This document shows, in pieces, positions 1-10,395 of a stretch of DNA of 64,000 nt. How positions within the stretch are numbered: position 1 is the first letter of the stretch; each line of letters starts with the position of its first letter. The DNA lies in the NCBI GenBank assembly GCA_006384855.1, contig VCJN01000768.1, positions 1 to 64,000 on the forward strand, in the 5' to 3' direction. The notes under the pieces are model-generated. The model was not told the DNA's origin and made no database searches. It worked only from the letters and a program-made list of their open reading frames with translations. The DNA is from Tetraselmis striata. Lineage: Eukaryota; Chlorophyta; Chlorodendrophyceae; Chlorodendrales; Chlorodendraceae. Made by a program: the position numbers and the translations under genes.

Positions 1-408
1 TATTGTTGTCATGGTTATATCATAGTGGTGTCGTGAGACACAGTAGCCTTGAGCCAATATTTTCAGTTATTGTTCTTATAGTAATGTTATATTCTTATCG
101 TTATGTTACAGATGGCTCAAAGCAAAATATGATGGGAGGATGTGTTCGTCGGCCGACTTTTATGAACTCTGATTGTTGGCGATCCTGCCGTAAACGACAG
201 GGGCAGGCCCACGCCCAGGATCACTCCAGAGCGTCCCCTGGCACAGATCAACTTGAGCGGCCACATCCAAATCACCGCAAATCAAAGCTGTTGCCAAAAC
301 AATACATTACTACGTTCAGCTTATGTAGTGTATGGCAACATTTAATCATAAGGTAAGGAGACTGATATTGACACAGTGGATCAAAAGGTATTTATAAAGT
401 CAATTCAT

Positions 409-2147
409 TCAGTTTACTATGTCAATGTTTGTTTTATACTGTAGTTTGTTTGCAATTTGCTGGGTTGATGTCTCAGCTTGTATGCTCTTCTTTGGAGCGC
501 TGCGGACGAAAGTGGTCTCCACTATTATAGTGGGTATGCGTTCATATGGTAGCCTATATTTATTGTCCACCTCGACCGCCCCGGCCGCGACCAACATTTC
601 TGCCGCGGCCTCCTCCTTCAGAGCGGCCGCCACGGCCGCTATTGCGGCCTCCACTATCATCACAGCCACCTCCACCATCATGCTTCGGGAGCATGTCTGA
701 TGTTACTGATATTTTCAGCAGTTGCACTGAGGGCCCTGGCTTCAAGCCTAGGTGCCTGCTCAGGTTATCGTAAGCCTTACAGCATGCGTATGGTTAGTCC
801 TTATTAGGATATGTTTGCTTCCACGCTGATTGACGCTGGATCATTTCAGCACCCAGCGAAAAATTGTTGTCAGCGTATTACAGTATTTGTATAATAAGAT
901 TTGCAGGCAAAAATCCATTATGCCTGTGTATTTTGAGATCATGATAACATTTTTTACTTTGAACATAACATATTATAGTTTCTGCCAACTGATGAGAATC
1001 AGTAAAGGCAGCTCCACGGATTCCTCGCCTGTTTGCGAACATGGTTTCCAGTGTATTATATTGTGATTGTTTGTTGATAGAGTCAAGCACATATCTTTCG
1101 CACATATAGTCATAGACATGTGCTGTTACTGTAGGGCCCACTCTGTCCAAAAACTGCATGACCTCAGTCAGGTACAGAGGGCTATGGTGATTAGCATGCA
1201 ACTTCTCCTGACCTGCCAGCGGGGTCAGTTTAAGTTGCAGCGTTGGCTGGCTAGCAACTACATTTGCATATAGTTGTTGCGGTGCAGGCCGTTCACTCAC
1301 CGGTGGCGAAGTTTCACGCCTAGGCGACTTCCGCCTGGTCTGTTCTGCTGGAGGATATGATGGGCGCTTGTCTGCCCTATGGTCCGGTTGGCCAGCATAT
1401 GGTTCATTGCTGCAGGTGTGGGTCATAACCTGCAGGTTCTGCACCCATATCATAGACACTTGGATTGTGCCGTTGCTGCGCTGCTTTGGTCATTATGGTT
1501 CTGATGGCAGAGTATATTGGCAGACCCAACGGTTGGTCTGCAAACTGTCTGTTGGGATAAGGTATGTTTGGGAAGGTGTTAGCACAGTCTTTGAAGTGCT
1601 CACGTACTTTCTTATTGTATCTCTACCGCCACGCCTCAAGCGCAGGGGCCATATGGTTAACATACTCAAGGACCCATTCCGGTTTGGATCCAGTCTTGTG
1701 CGCCATCCGGAATATCTTGCAATATGTTAGCACAGGAATCTGATGAACATAAGCTGCTGGAAACAGTATGAGGGCTGAGCTGGCTCGCTTTGGTGTAGCC
1801 CGTGTAAGCACAGTGTCAATATATTGTATTTGCAGCAAGAGTCGCTGCTGCGGGTCTTCTGCTCCAGCAGGCCTGTGCGTGATATGGTTATGTTCTATGA
1901 TATTGTTAGACCATCTGCCGACAAAGTCAGCCAGATTGTCCATCAGGCTTGCATTCCAGCCTTGGTTATAGTGTATGTTCATTGCCATGTCTTGATATGG
2001 TACCAGGTCTGCATCCATGAAGGGAAGAATCAGACCGCATGCTTGGCGCATGTTACTTATAGTATTCCTTGACTCACTGGATTGAAAACCCGGTATCATA
2101 TTTTGGATATAGTCACCATCTTCGCGCAGTATATCGTAATAGGTCAT
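409..2147 (-). pseudogene. Degenerate retroelement gag-like gene
   Basis: Successive minus-strand reading frames look like pieces of one broken gene. The first (2147 to 1623) is a 174-residue alpha-helical-looking segment. It meets an in-frame TAG at 1623-1625, after which the same frame stays open for about 70 codons (to 1404-1406). The message then appears to shift into the frame read from 1459 to 878, which has a basic, proline-rich linker. A glycine/arginine-rich tail with repeated GRG follows near 560-745. A helical core followed by a basic linker and GR-rich nucleic-acid-binding tail is typical of Gag-like proteins of retroelements; that is an inference, because no zinc knuckle or polymerase is visible. 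The repeat arrays at 2421-3810 lie directly upstream on this strand and could be its leader. I do not recognise the family, and it could also be an unrelated low-complexity protein. Confidence 0.35.
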
Positions 2148-2420
2148 GAATATCTTTTATGATTAGCATCAGAGTCATAGCTCTCATGGATTTGCTCTGA
2201 GATATGTTGGAAAGATGTTCATATGTTCAGGCGAGGCTGTGCCTCACTTAGAATTGGATTATTATGGTGATCATGGAGAGGTTGTGATGTTATCTCTTCC
2301 TCTCCTTTTGGCAACATGTGTTCGCCAGAGTGACCCTCAGTTTGGCCTAGATTATCATGTATATTGTATCATTCGTATTGTGAGGTGGCATATCATTTAC
2401 AATGTCAACAACATTTTCCA

Positions 2421-2730
2421 GTTATAGTTTGTCCTCACATTCATTGAGGAGATATCGCTGTCGATCCCATTGGGCGACTGATTATCGTTTCGTCCTGCAA
2501 GTTATGGTTTGTCCTCATTCATTGAGGAGATATCGTTGTCGACCCCATTGGGCGACTGATTATCGTTTCGTCCTGCAAGTTATGGTTTGTCCTCATTCAT
2601 TGAGGAGATATCGTTGTCGACCCCATTGGGCGACTGATTATCGTTTCGTCCTGCAAGTTATGGTTTGTCCTCATTCATTGAGGAGATATCGTTGTCGACC
2701 CCATTGGGCGACTGATTATCGTTTCGTCCG
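2421..2730. repeat. 78-bp tandem repeat, four copies
   Basis: Four near-identical units begin at about 2421, 2501, 2579 and 2657. The first is 80 bp because of a 2-base insertion; the others are exactly 78 bp. Each unit holds two short stem-loops: CCTCA-ttcat-TGAGG, and GTCG(a)CCC-catt-GGGCGAC. The length is a multiple of three, so one frame stays open through the array, but I see no reason to call it protein-coding. Confidence 0.9.
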
Positions 2731-2811
2731 CAGCTGCCATTGAGGCGGCGATATTGTTCGAAATATAGTCATTACAGTCAGGATTCAATCTGCTAGATAT
2801 GGTTTGATTTC

Positions 2812-2876
2812 AGGCCTCTTCGGGCTCAATATGGTTTGGATATCGTCACAGGCCTCTTCGGGCTCAATATGGTTTG
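2812..2876. repeat. Short direct repeat pair (about 27 bp)
   Basis: Two copies of a sequence beginning AGGCCTCTTCGGGCTCAATA lie about 37 bases apart, at 2812-2838 and 2850-2876. The GCCT-cttc-GGGC part can fold into a small hairpin. They continue the repeat-rich stretch that follows the 78-bp array. Confidence 0.7.
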
Positions 2877-3049
2877 AATATCGTAAGCGACGCAACAGTG
2901 ATGTATGGTTCCGACAATGATATGCTGACGTTCGATGGTTGTTATGTTATTCATATTTTTTGGCAAAGAAGATAAGGTAAGGTTGGAGTGGAAGTGGCTT
3001 ACCTAATAGGCTGCTTACCTCAATTCGATTCATACAAAAAAAGAATAAT

Positions 3050-3810
3050 GACGCTCCGAGTTCTACAGGCAGCGTCGCGCGTCCCGGTAATGTCCAAACT
3101 CCGGGCTGAAAGTAGCGCCGAGGTGGCGCAGAATATAGTATGCTTCCGCCTTATGAAAGGGCGGAGTTATGATTCGTTCGATTCCATAGTCGAGAATGTT
3201 CGACTGTATAGTACTGCCTTTTGGCAGGGTGGCTTCTGGAAAAGCCTCTTATAGTTTTTCGGCGGGGTAATTGCCGACACCCGCAGTTGCCCCACGACAA
3301 GCGCGAGTATCATGGGTGTAGCGCTCCAAGTGAGAAGGTAGCGCAGAGGGATATTGTATGCATTCGCCTCAAGACAAGGCGGAGTTACGATAAGCTCGAC
3401 TCAGTGGTCGAGCGGGTTCTGGTGTATAGTGCTGCCTGTTGGCCTGCTATAGTATTTTTTTTTCCACGACGCTCCGAATTTCTCAGGTAGCGTCGCGGCC
3501 CGGTAACCCCAAGCTCCGGGTGAAAAAGTAGCGCCGAGGTAATCTCGTCCATGCTCCGGGCGAGAAAATAAAGTTGATGGTAGCGCAAAGTTCGTGTGGC
3601 GGGTATATGATAAGCTTCCGCTGATAGAAAGAGCGGAGTTATGGTTGTGGATTCAGTCGTCGAGAAGTTTCGACTGTCCGATACTGCCTCTTGGCAGGAT
3701 CGTTCTGAATCGATGGCTTTCGGAAAAGCCCGTTACAGTCTTCCGGCGGGGTAATTGCCTGCGCCCGCCGTGGCTACGCTACAGGCGCGTATGGTATAGT
3801 TGATGAAAGC
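3050..3810. repeat. Array of degenerate stem-loop units
   Basis: Three diverged copies of a unit of up to about 180 bp are visible, at about 3137-3320, 3354-3455 (shortened) and 3606-3800. The first two are preceded by a roughly 75-bp module (3050-3125 and 3468-3540) with stems GACGCT/AGCGTC and CCCGG/CCGGG. Each full unit holds, in order, stems of the types CCGCC/GGCGG, AGTCGA/TCGACT, CTGCC-tttt-GGCAG, GGCTT/AAGCC and TCGGC/GCCGA. Between copies the arms change together, for example CCGCC/GGCGG against CCGCT/AGCGG. That indicates a conserved fold rather than conserved sequence. Nothing here reads as protein. Confidence 0.65.
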
Positions 3811-5419
3811 TCGCGAGGGAGCGATCGAGTAGGTAGAAGCACCAAATGTGAGGGGATGCGCTTATGGTGGCGAGAGTCTGTGCTACTCCGAGGTTGTGAG
3901 GGTGAGAATGTTGTCTGATTACAGTTCCGGCAGGGCGCCGTGCTGATATATCAGCTGGCGCCGGTTGGCCGACGCGCCTACGCGCATGGCGCTACGCGCC
4001 TTAATGTGTGCTACTGTTGATTAGGGTTAGTGAGGGTATAGGATATATCCTCACAACTCTCGGTGCACCAATGGTGTACCAATGTACGTACTGCTGCCAT
4101 ATAAATGTGAGTCAAGCAGTCATCATCATCATGGTTGTTGGTTTATACAGGAAAGCGTCCGCCAGAGAGTGCTCCGCTCGTACCAGATGTGACGCCGTGC
4201 CGTGCCACGTCATCGTCATAATTGCATATATCGGTACCAGTACTCATCGGCTTGCTGTGTTGATCTTTTAGTACTGCTTTTAGCGGTGGATAATTGTTAC
4301 TGGCCTTTTTGTAATGCCCACCAGTACTCGTCGGATGGATGCATCATCTGCATACAGGTACCCTGTATCCATATCCAGGGCATACCAGGTAGCGATGGAT
4401 ATGGGTTTATGTTACACCAGGGCTTAAACAAATGCGCACTACAATGGGAACTAACAACAACTATGAAAGGTTGCCAGCAAAAGAGAGACATAAGCCTCAA
4501 ACCAAGGTCGAGCAGGAGGCCAAGGAGCCAAGAACCAAGGAGGAGCCAAGGGAACCACGAAGTCGCCAAACTGCCAGGAACCAAAGGGACCACAGCCCCG
4601 GGGTAGGCTATCAACCGCGGCGAGGACGCTTGCAGCCAATGACCCGGGTCATAGCAACACATGCCGACGAGCGACGCGACGCAGGCGCAGGAGCACCATA
4701 ACGTGCCGCGCGCGCGGCCGCGACCCCGCCAAGAACGTTGTCTGCGCATGTGCCATGTTTGATGATTTCCTCATATCGCCTTCTACTGCTAGCTCATGCA
4801 ATCTTTAAATATATGCTGGTGCCCCGGCGCAAAGCCCTCACCTGGTGCAAAAATCTGTCATCGTCCTCGTGATAAGGACTAAGGATTATGGATTGCATGC
4901 TGCTGACTCGTGCGCTGACGATATGGGGTAGTTTTCCCCAGCGCCGCGTTTTTCTTATTGTACAAATAGTCGCTAAGGTACAGGTAGTTTCTGACGGCGG
5001 CGGTACAGTACGATTAGCGCCCGTACCGGGTGGTATAGTACTTTGCCTTTGCCCGACTCTACTACCCGTAACGGTACCATAGTAGTTTCAACCAAACCCA
5101 TCGGTAGCGAAAGGAGAGAATATAGAAGTATATTAAGGATTAGCAACTACTGGACCAGTAATTCTTACTTGTCCAGTGGATTACAGGTCCAGTGGTCGCT
5201 GGCAGCGCAGTGGCGGCGGCGGGCGCAGCTTGCGCTTGGCGGGAAGTAACACATCACAGTAGTACCAGGGCGGTATTCCCTGGTAGTACCACTCGAGACC
5301 GCCACCACGTCGCAACCATACGGCCAGGAGAAACTCCGGCGGGGCTTTCATTTTCCTGCTGCGCTATCCCCTCACGCAGACCAAAGAATACACGTACACA
5401 CAACAGCGATAGCGCTCAG
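3811..5419. other. Spacer with scattered palindromes
   Basis: No convincing gene. Short inverted repeats recur: TACAGG-tac-CCTGTA near 4353-4367, CCATATCC/GGATATGG at 4369-4376 and 4397-4404, ACTGGAC/GTCCAGT near 5150-5177, and TACCAGGG/CCCTGGTA at 5263-5270 and 5278-5285. An E/K/R/P-rich open frame at 4432-4701 is purine-rich low-complexity sequence and is not called. Confidence 0.4.
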
Positions 5420-6091
5420 ATGGCCGAGTTGGCCCAACCAGCGCTGCGAGCTGCCGTATCAGGCGCTCGGCCGATAGCAGAGTTCAGTGCCGCCGCGGCA
5501 AATAACGCGCCTAGCGTTTGCACTGACGGGGACGTCATCCACAGCCGGGGCCGACCCAGCGCTGAGCTAGCGCTAGACCATGAACCAAACGCAAGCGGGG
5601 ACTGCAGGTTTCCCCCGGGTTGCTCTTGCGTTGATGCGCTGTCGCCGTCAACAGCCAGCCAGTTGGTCGCGGCCGCGGCGGCGGTGGCCGCAGGCGCCTG
5701 CTCACACCCAGGGCGGTGCTGGCCTGTGCACCGCGTTGTCGGCTTCTCCGCACAAGAGTCCGCACTTTCGCCGGCTAGCAGCCCAGGGGGTAGCACGCAT
5801 GCGAACTTCTCCGATGTCGAACCCGGCCAGCTAAAGCGATCCATCGAGCTGTACAGGAGTGGGTCGTCCTCGTCGGAATCTTCCTCCCGCGGCCGAAGAA
5901 AGGTGCACGTGCTGCGGCCTCTGGACGAAGGGCCCCTTGGCGGTACAGGCACGTTTTCGCTGCGCTCTTGCGAAGAACCACCTGCATATGGAGGTGCCAG
6001 CTTCCTTCCTCGCTCCAGCCCCGTGTCCATCCCCGACCGGCGCACCGCTTCCGACGCAAGGCGGGGCGGCGGAAGTTTCATGCTCCTGTAA
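5420..6091 (+). CDS. Uncertain GC-rich hypothetical ORF
   Basis: An open frame begins with ATG at 5420 (Met-Ala-Glu-Leu-Ala) and runs 223 codons to a stop at 6091. It is rich in Ala, Ser, Pro and Arg, with a serine/arginine cluster around 5857-5890, no predicted membrane segment and no motif I recognise. The opposite strand is open over almost the same region (6192 to 5416) with an acidic Glu-Asp-Ser-Asp-Glu-Asp-Asp stretch. High GC alone could therefore explain either frame. It may be one exon of a host gene, or nothing. Confidence 0.25.
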   Translation: MAELAQPALRAAVSGARPIAEFSAAAANNAPSVCTDGDVIHSRGRPSAELALDHEPNASGDCRFPPGCSCVDALSPSTASQLVAAAAAVAAGACSHPGRCWPVHRVVGFSAQESALSPASSPGGSTHANFSDVEPGQLKRSIELYRSGSSSSESSSRGRRKVHVLRPLDEGPLGGTGTFSLRSCEEPPAYGGASFLPRSSPVSIPDRRTASDARRGGGSFMLL

Positions 6092-6239
6092 ATTATTTCC
6101 AGCTTCTGGTGACCGGGGCTGTCCTGGGGCATGCCCTGTCCTGGGTCATGCCTATGACAAGGCGCGAGCATCCTATTGTCTCTGCCACCCACTAGTCGCT
6201 ACGTCCCTAGGCTGCCGTTGCAGCTAGCCACCGCCTGTC

Positions 6240-7145
6240 GCGGCCTTCGCACTCACGCGATGGCTAAAAGATTTTTATTTTGTCGTTTGGTAAATGTAAA
6301 ATTTATTACACGTGGTGGGATGTAGCGACCTCTGTATTATCCGTATAGCCCGATGTACCTCCAATGCCATCTTTTTTGAAATATGGCAAGCAATAAATTG
6401 CAAAGCTCGCCTGCGAGCGCGGGCCGCCGAGTCTGGCTCAGTTGAGATTAGCCTTTCTCAACATATCCTGGAATAGAAGCCATGGTGTACTGGTACCGGT
6501 GTAGAAGCCATGTTCGGAAACCCCATCGGCTGTAATTGAAAACGCTGACTCGTATCAGCGCCTTCCCGCTCAAAGTTCATTCTGAAGCGGCCTGTGTTGA
6601 CGCAGCCGCAAGGTGCGCCGCTTCTGCACGAGGCAAACTCTACCGGTAGAATCTTGTGCCCTGGGACTTCTCGAAGTGAAAGCCAGTCGTCGAAATCGAA
6701 GACTGTTGTGCAAGGCTCGGCTTTGTGTACTTAAACCGTGCTCAATCCTTGTGGATTACAACCGTCGCTCAAATGCGGAGCCTACTTGGTGTTCTGTTCC
6801 GCGCATCAAGTAGCTTGTAGCGACTGCTCAACAAGACACCCCACACAGTTGAGAATACCTATGCTCGCTTAAAAGGGTGCGCCTTTCGGCGTCATGCCTG
6901 TCACATGCAGGGGTAACATAGGTGTGCTCAGCGCAGAATGATGATGATCATCAGCGCAATACCTCCAAACGAGCTGTAACAAGGAGGCCTCATTCGGTTT
7001 ACTGTTGGGTTTTTCTGGATGGGCTGCTGATGTTCACACCCTCCCTGTCGGCGATTTGCGAAGTGCGACCGGAACACGCCACAATGTGTCGATCTTCGAT
7101 GGACTGCCACAAAACTACATCCCAAAGAGCTAAAATCTGCAACGA
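6240..7145. other. Spacer with consecutive short hairpins
   Basis: No gene seen. Between 6543 and 6923 short perfect stems follow one another: CGCTGA/TCAGCG, the palindrome TCTACCGGTAGA inside a GCACGAG/CTTGTGC stem, ACTTC/GAAGT, CAGTC/GACTG, AATCC/GGATT, CTACTTG/CAAGTAG, CTCAAC/GTTGAG and ACCTATG/CATAGGT. The style resembles the 3-kb array, but I could not align the two. Confidence 0.4.
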
Positions 7146-7473
7146 TCACACCAGGGAGAGGGAAGAGATGATGAGCGAAGTACACCACCAGGAACCAATG
7201 TGAGCCAAAAAAATATAAATACAAGCGGTGAAGTCATGTACGCAGCAGAGTGGTTGCAGCACCTGACGGTACGATACTTGCTCCCCATAGTCGTCCTCAG
7301 CATCCATGTCCATCTCAGTGGCGGCACTCTGCGCCTGCGCGTCCACAGAACGAGATAAGCTGCGCCCGGTCAGGCAACATTTGCTATCCCACTCGTTCCA
7401 GTAGGCGAGCCGCCACACCTCGTTAGCACCGCCACCTCTGAGAGGCCGAGAGACGATGTCATTTGTGTTGCTC
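7146..7473 (-). other. Possible C-terminal exon of the TMEM184-like gene
   Basis: Downstream of the main gene model, on the same strand, an open segment begins after a CAG acceptor at about 7474. It has a protein-like composition: a Trp/Tyr/Asn-rich start, then an acidic Met-Asp-Met-Asp-Ala-Glu-Asp-Asp-Tyr stretch. A cytosolic hydrophilic tail would suit the TMEM184 family, but I could not find an intron phase that joins it cleanly to the exon ending at 7701. Confidence 0.3.
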
Positions 7474-7700
7474 CTGCTGGCACCGTGCATCACCTATCTC
7501 ACACACGCGGTAGCAACCAAGTCAACAATCTATGCAAAGAATGCACGCTGCAAACTATTTGTGTCTACCAGTGAGTCTCCATCGCATCATTGAGACATTG
7601 GTGTTGGAAGTACGCGCACCTGGACTTGGCCTGGCACAGGGCCGCTGTTTACCTGAGCACCCTGCACAGACACACATAGCACACCGGTCAGCGGTGATTA

Positions 7701-9363
7701 TCAATCGCAACCTTGCCCCTGGGTGGCGACACCAACCTTCTCCTTCCCCTCAGGCAGCATGAGCTTGGTCAGGGGTGCGCCGTGAACCACGTCTATCCTC
7801 TGGAGTGAGCGCCGTGAGAAGACAACTGAGAGCATCAAACTGCGAGCGCAGCGAGGCGGTAGGCTCAGTCCAGGGGAGCCCGGCCTAACTACGCTGCATG
7901 CACTCTTACACTATCAGCGCGCAAGACAGCGTGAGCGCAAACCGCATCTCACCTGAACACGGCCATCTCCACAATTGTGACCGTCGACTGCAGGCGCTGT
8001 GCGCGCTCTGTCGCGCTGTAACCGTGACGTGGTACAGAGTCCGGAACCTCATACCCTGCAAGGGGGGCATCAGCAGGGGGGGGGGGGGGGGGGGGGGATG
8101 CTGACATGCCAGTTCACAGTCCATATACTGCAGGCGCTGTGCACGGGCGCAGGGGCCTACCTACAAGCGCGTTAATGCACGCCTGCTGCAGCAGCGTGAC
8201 GCCAACAAGCAGCTTGATGCAGAGAAACTTTGTGGAGCCCTGCGCGGGGATGCACTCGCCAGTTAGCTACCTACTGCGCCTATCTGCTTGAACAGAGCAT
8301 GGGGCACAGGGTTAGCTACATGGCGGTTCACTGCGCGGGCAACCTGCAGGCCGATGAGATGCGGCAGCAGGCAGGAGTACGTGTCCAGCACGGCTTGCAT
8401 GCCGACGGCCGTAGACAGCAGCATCAGTACTTTGGTGTGGGGCGCCCCGCCTCGGCCACTGGAGAGCAGGATGGCATTGAAGAGGGTGATGCTGGGTTTT
8501 GCCAGCATCCACTGGAAGATTGCCAGCCGCCAGTATCTGATGGCCCAAAAGATGCACCAGCCGCACATGTTAGCGATGCGGCTGGCGGTTGGAGTCCGGC
8601 AGCAGACGGCAGCAGCGGCGCTGGCTGGGCAGCAACCGCATCCGCACCGGAAGTGCTGCTTCGCGCTCTGGAAGCGTGTGAGCATACAGCCCAGCGCATG
8701 CGGGCACCCGTGCGCCGGCAGCAGCGGGCACACCATGCAGTCCACGTGGCAGCCGCCTGCAAGGATCTCAATTGCTCTGCGCTGGCCGCCAACCCACAGA
8801 ACCTGGGGGACATAGCCCCAAGGGTGGGGGGGGGGGGGGGGGGGTTCACTCAGCCTTGCTCGCACCGGCGAAATACCCCGTACCGCACAGTCGGAGGGCC
8901 TATAGCAGCCAATGTAGTAGCTATGGGCAGGGGCGCACCAACAGCACCCAGTAGCAGTACAGCGTGTATGTCTCGTAGAGGTCCCGAAACACCTCAATGA
9001 CGTGCGCCAAAGGGAGGAAGACCATCATGAGCCACGACAGTATTGCATACACCGGTGCGAGAGCCAGGATCCGGAGGCAGCACATCTGATGGGTTGGGGA
9101 GATGGAGACGCAAGAGTGTGTGTGTGTTGGGGGGTGGGGGGGGGGGGGGGGGGGGGGGGGGCGGGGGCGGGTTCAGGCAGCTGCAGCAGACAGCACGGGC
9201 TGCGCGGTGCAGGCACCGGCTGAGCATGCACCTGCAGCGACGGGTACTTGTAATTCCGGAGGTGGTCGCTGAACGTGGTGGAGATCAACGCCACGGAGAT
9301 CAGCGCCAGCGATCCAGAGGCTAGCAGAAAGACCGTGTCCGCAAGGTTGCGGAAGGATGTCAT
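7701..9363 (-). CDS. TMEM184/OST-alpha-like (DUF300) membrane protein
   Basis: Seven exons join in consistent phase: 9363-9232, 9085-8939, 8802-8648, 8581-8344, 8239-8161, 8055-7953 and 7839-7701, giving about 330 residues. The family (DUF300, OST-alpha/TMEM184) comprises multi-pass membrane proteins; animal OST-alpha transports organic solutes, and the plant and algal members are little known. Family marks: a first membrane helix ending at His-Leu-Arg-Asn-Tyr (residues 35-39); Arg-Ile-Leu-Ala-Leu-Ala-Pro-Val-Tyr-Ala-Ile (49-59) opening the second helix; Arg-Asp-Leu-Tyr-Glu-Thr-Tyr (78-84); Gly-Gly-Gln-Arg before a Cys-rich loop; Lys-Phe-Leu-Cys-Ile-Lys opening a later helix; and Val-Glu-Met-Ala-Val-Phe. 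The start is the first ATG of exon 1. The 66-bp intron 8582-8647 is divisible by three and could be retained. The 3' end is uncertain, with possible further exons to 7146. Three introns carry poly-C on the coding strand. Confidence 0.8.
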
Positions 9364-10049
9364 GCCGCCGCGTGACGGGGACCACACCGGCTAGGACAAA
9401 GGGGGATGGGACTGAGAGTGTGAGGCCCGTCGTGCGAAGAATTAGCTTCGTCCTGGAAGTAGCTGATCACCGAGACACCTGCCACCCTCAAACTGTCTCC
9501 GTCCGGTGCTGCTGACGACTAGATACACTGGCGCAAGCAACAAGGCCCAGGCGGGCAGGCCGAGATTCGTGGCTTTCCGCTGCTGGAGCTTCCTGATGGC
9601 TTCCCAAGTAGCAACATCGACAGCTGATGACAACGCGAGGCAGAAGTGGCCTGTCGGTAACAGGGCGCCCCACGGCGGCCACGGAGGCCCTTCGGCGACT
9701 GCTTGCTAGCGGGCAGAACCTGCCCAGCGCAACCTTATGGCACCCAGCTGCACCAGGAAGGTAGACGGCGGAGGTATCACTGAAAGGAAAGGGTCAAACT
9801 CAATAAGGTACCAGGTACCAGGCCGATGTTCGGCATTCTCATCGGCCGCCGCCGCTCCGTTCCCAGGCACGCGATGGGAGCGCGCGGTCGTCGCGTGCCG
9901 TTTCTCGTATCGTGCTGGATTTAAATGAAGGAGAAGTTAATTAATGGATACTCATAAATAATAACAATGATATACTAAACTAGTTTATTTATAGATGGGG
10001 TTTCCCAACCAATGAACTGTCCTCGTGCGACCCATACGGTCTGTTGGTG
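9364..10049. other. Upstream spacer of the TMEM184-like gene
   Basis: This would hold the promoter and 5' UTR of the minus-strand gene. Only short, overlapping open frames are present, and I recognise no defined element. Confidence 0.4.
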
Positions 10050-10057
10050 GTTTCAAC

Positions 10058-10387
10058 CAGGGTTGGACTGCAGTATCTACTGCACTGCAGACTGCAGAAA
10101 CTGCAGCCTGCAGCCTGCAGTTAAGCTACTGCACTGCAGGCTGCAGTACTTCCCGAAAAGGGGTTGCAGTGCAGCTACCCAAATTTCCCCAAATATATGC
10201 CCTTCACTGTCCCGCCCTTCCCTATAACAATGAACAGTTTCAGTGCGCTACTACAGCCTGGCTGCACTGCAGCCTATAGTACTGCAGTTTGTTGACTGCA
10301 GCCTGCACTGCAGCCTGCCTGCAGCTTGCAATACTGCAGCCTGCCTGTAGCCTGCAGTACTGGAAAGTGGACTACAACCCAACCCTG
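10058..10387. mobile_element. hAT-type MITE, PstI-site-rich, with 8-bp TSD
   Basis: A 330-bp non-coding element. Its ends are inverted: CAGGGTTGG on the left, and a right end whose complement starts CAGGGTTGGG. The 8-base sequence GTTTCAAC occurs directly outside both ends (10050-10057 and 10388-10395) as a perfect target-site duplication. Eight-base duplications and CAGGG ends are typical of the hAT superfamily. The interior is dominated by CTGCAG and CTGCACTGCAG repeats, with a non-repetitive core near 10160-10230. It has no coding capacity, so it would need a transposase in trans. Confidence 0.85.
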
Positions 10388-10395
10388 GTTTCAAC

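Noticed and set aside
2421-2730. CRISPR array
   Set aside because: Units are directly adjacent without unique spacers, and the genome is eukaryotic.
2402-2743. Repeat protein encoded by the 78-bp array
   Set aside because: The frame is open only because 78 is divisible by three; there is no start context or extension beyond the array, and hairpins explain the conservation better.
5416-6192. 258-codon minus-strand ORF opposite the 5420 frame
   Set aside because: Both strands are open because of high GC; neither has a recognisable domain, so only one was listed, at low confidence.
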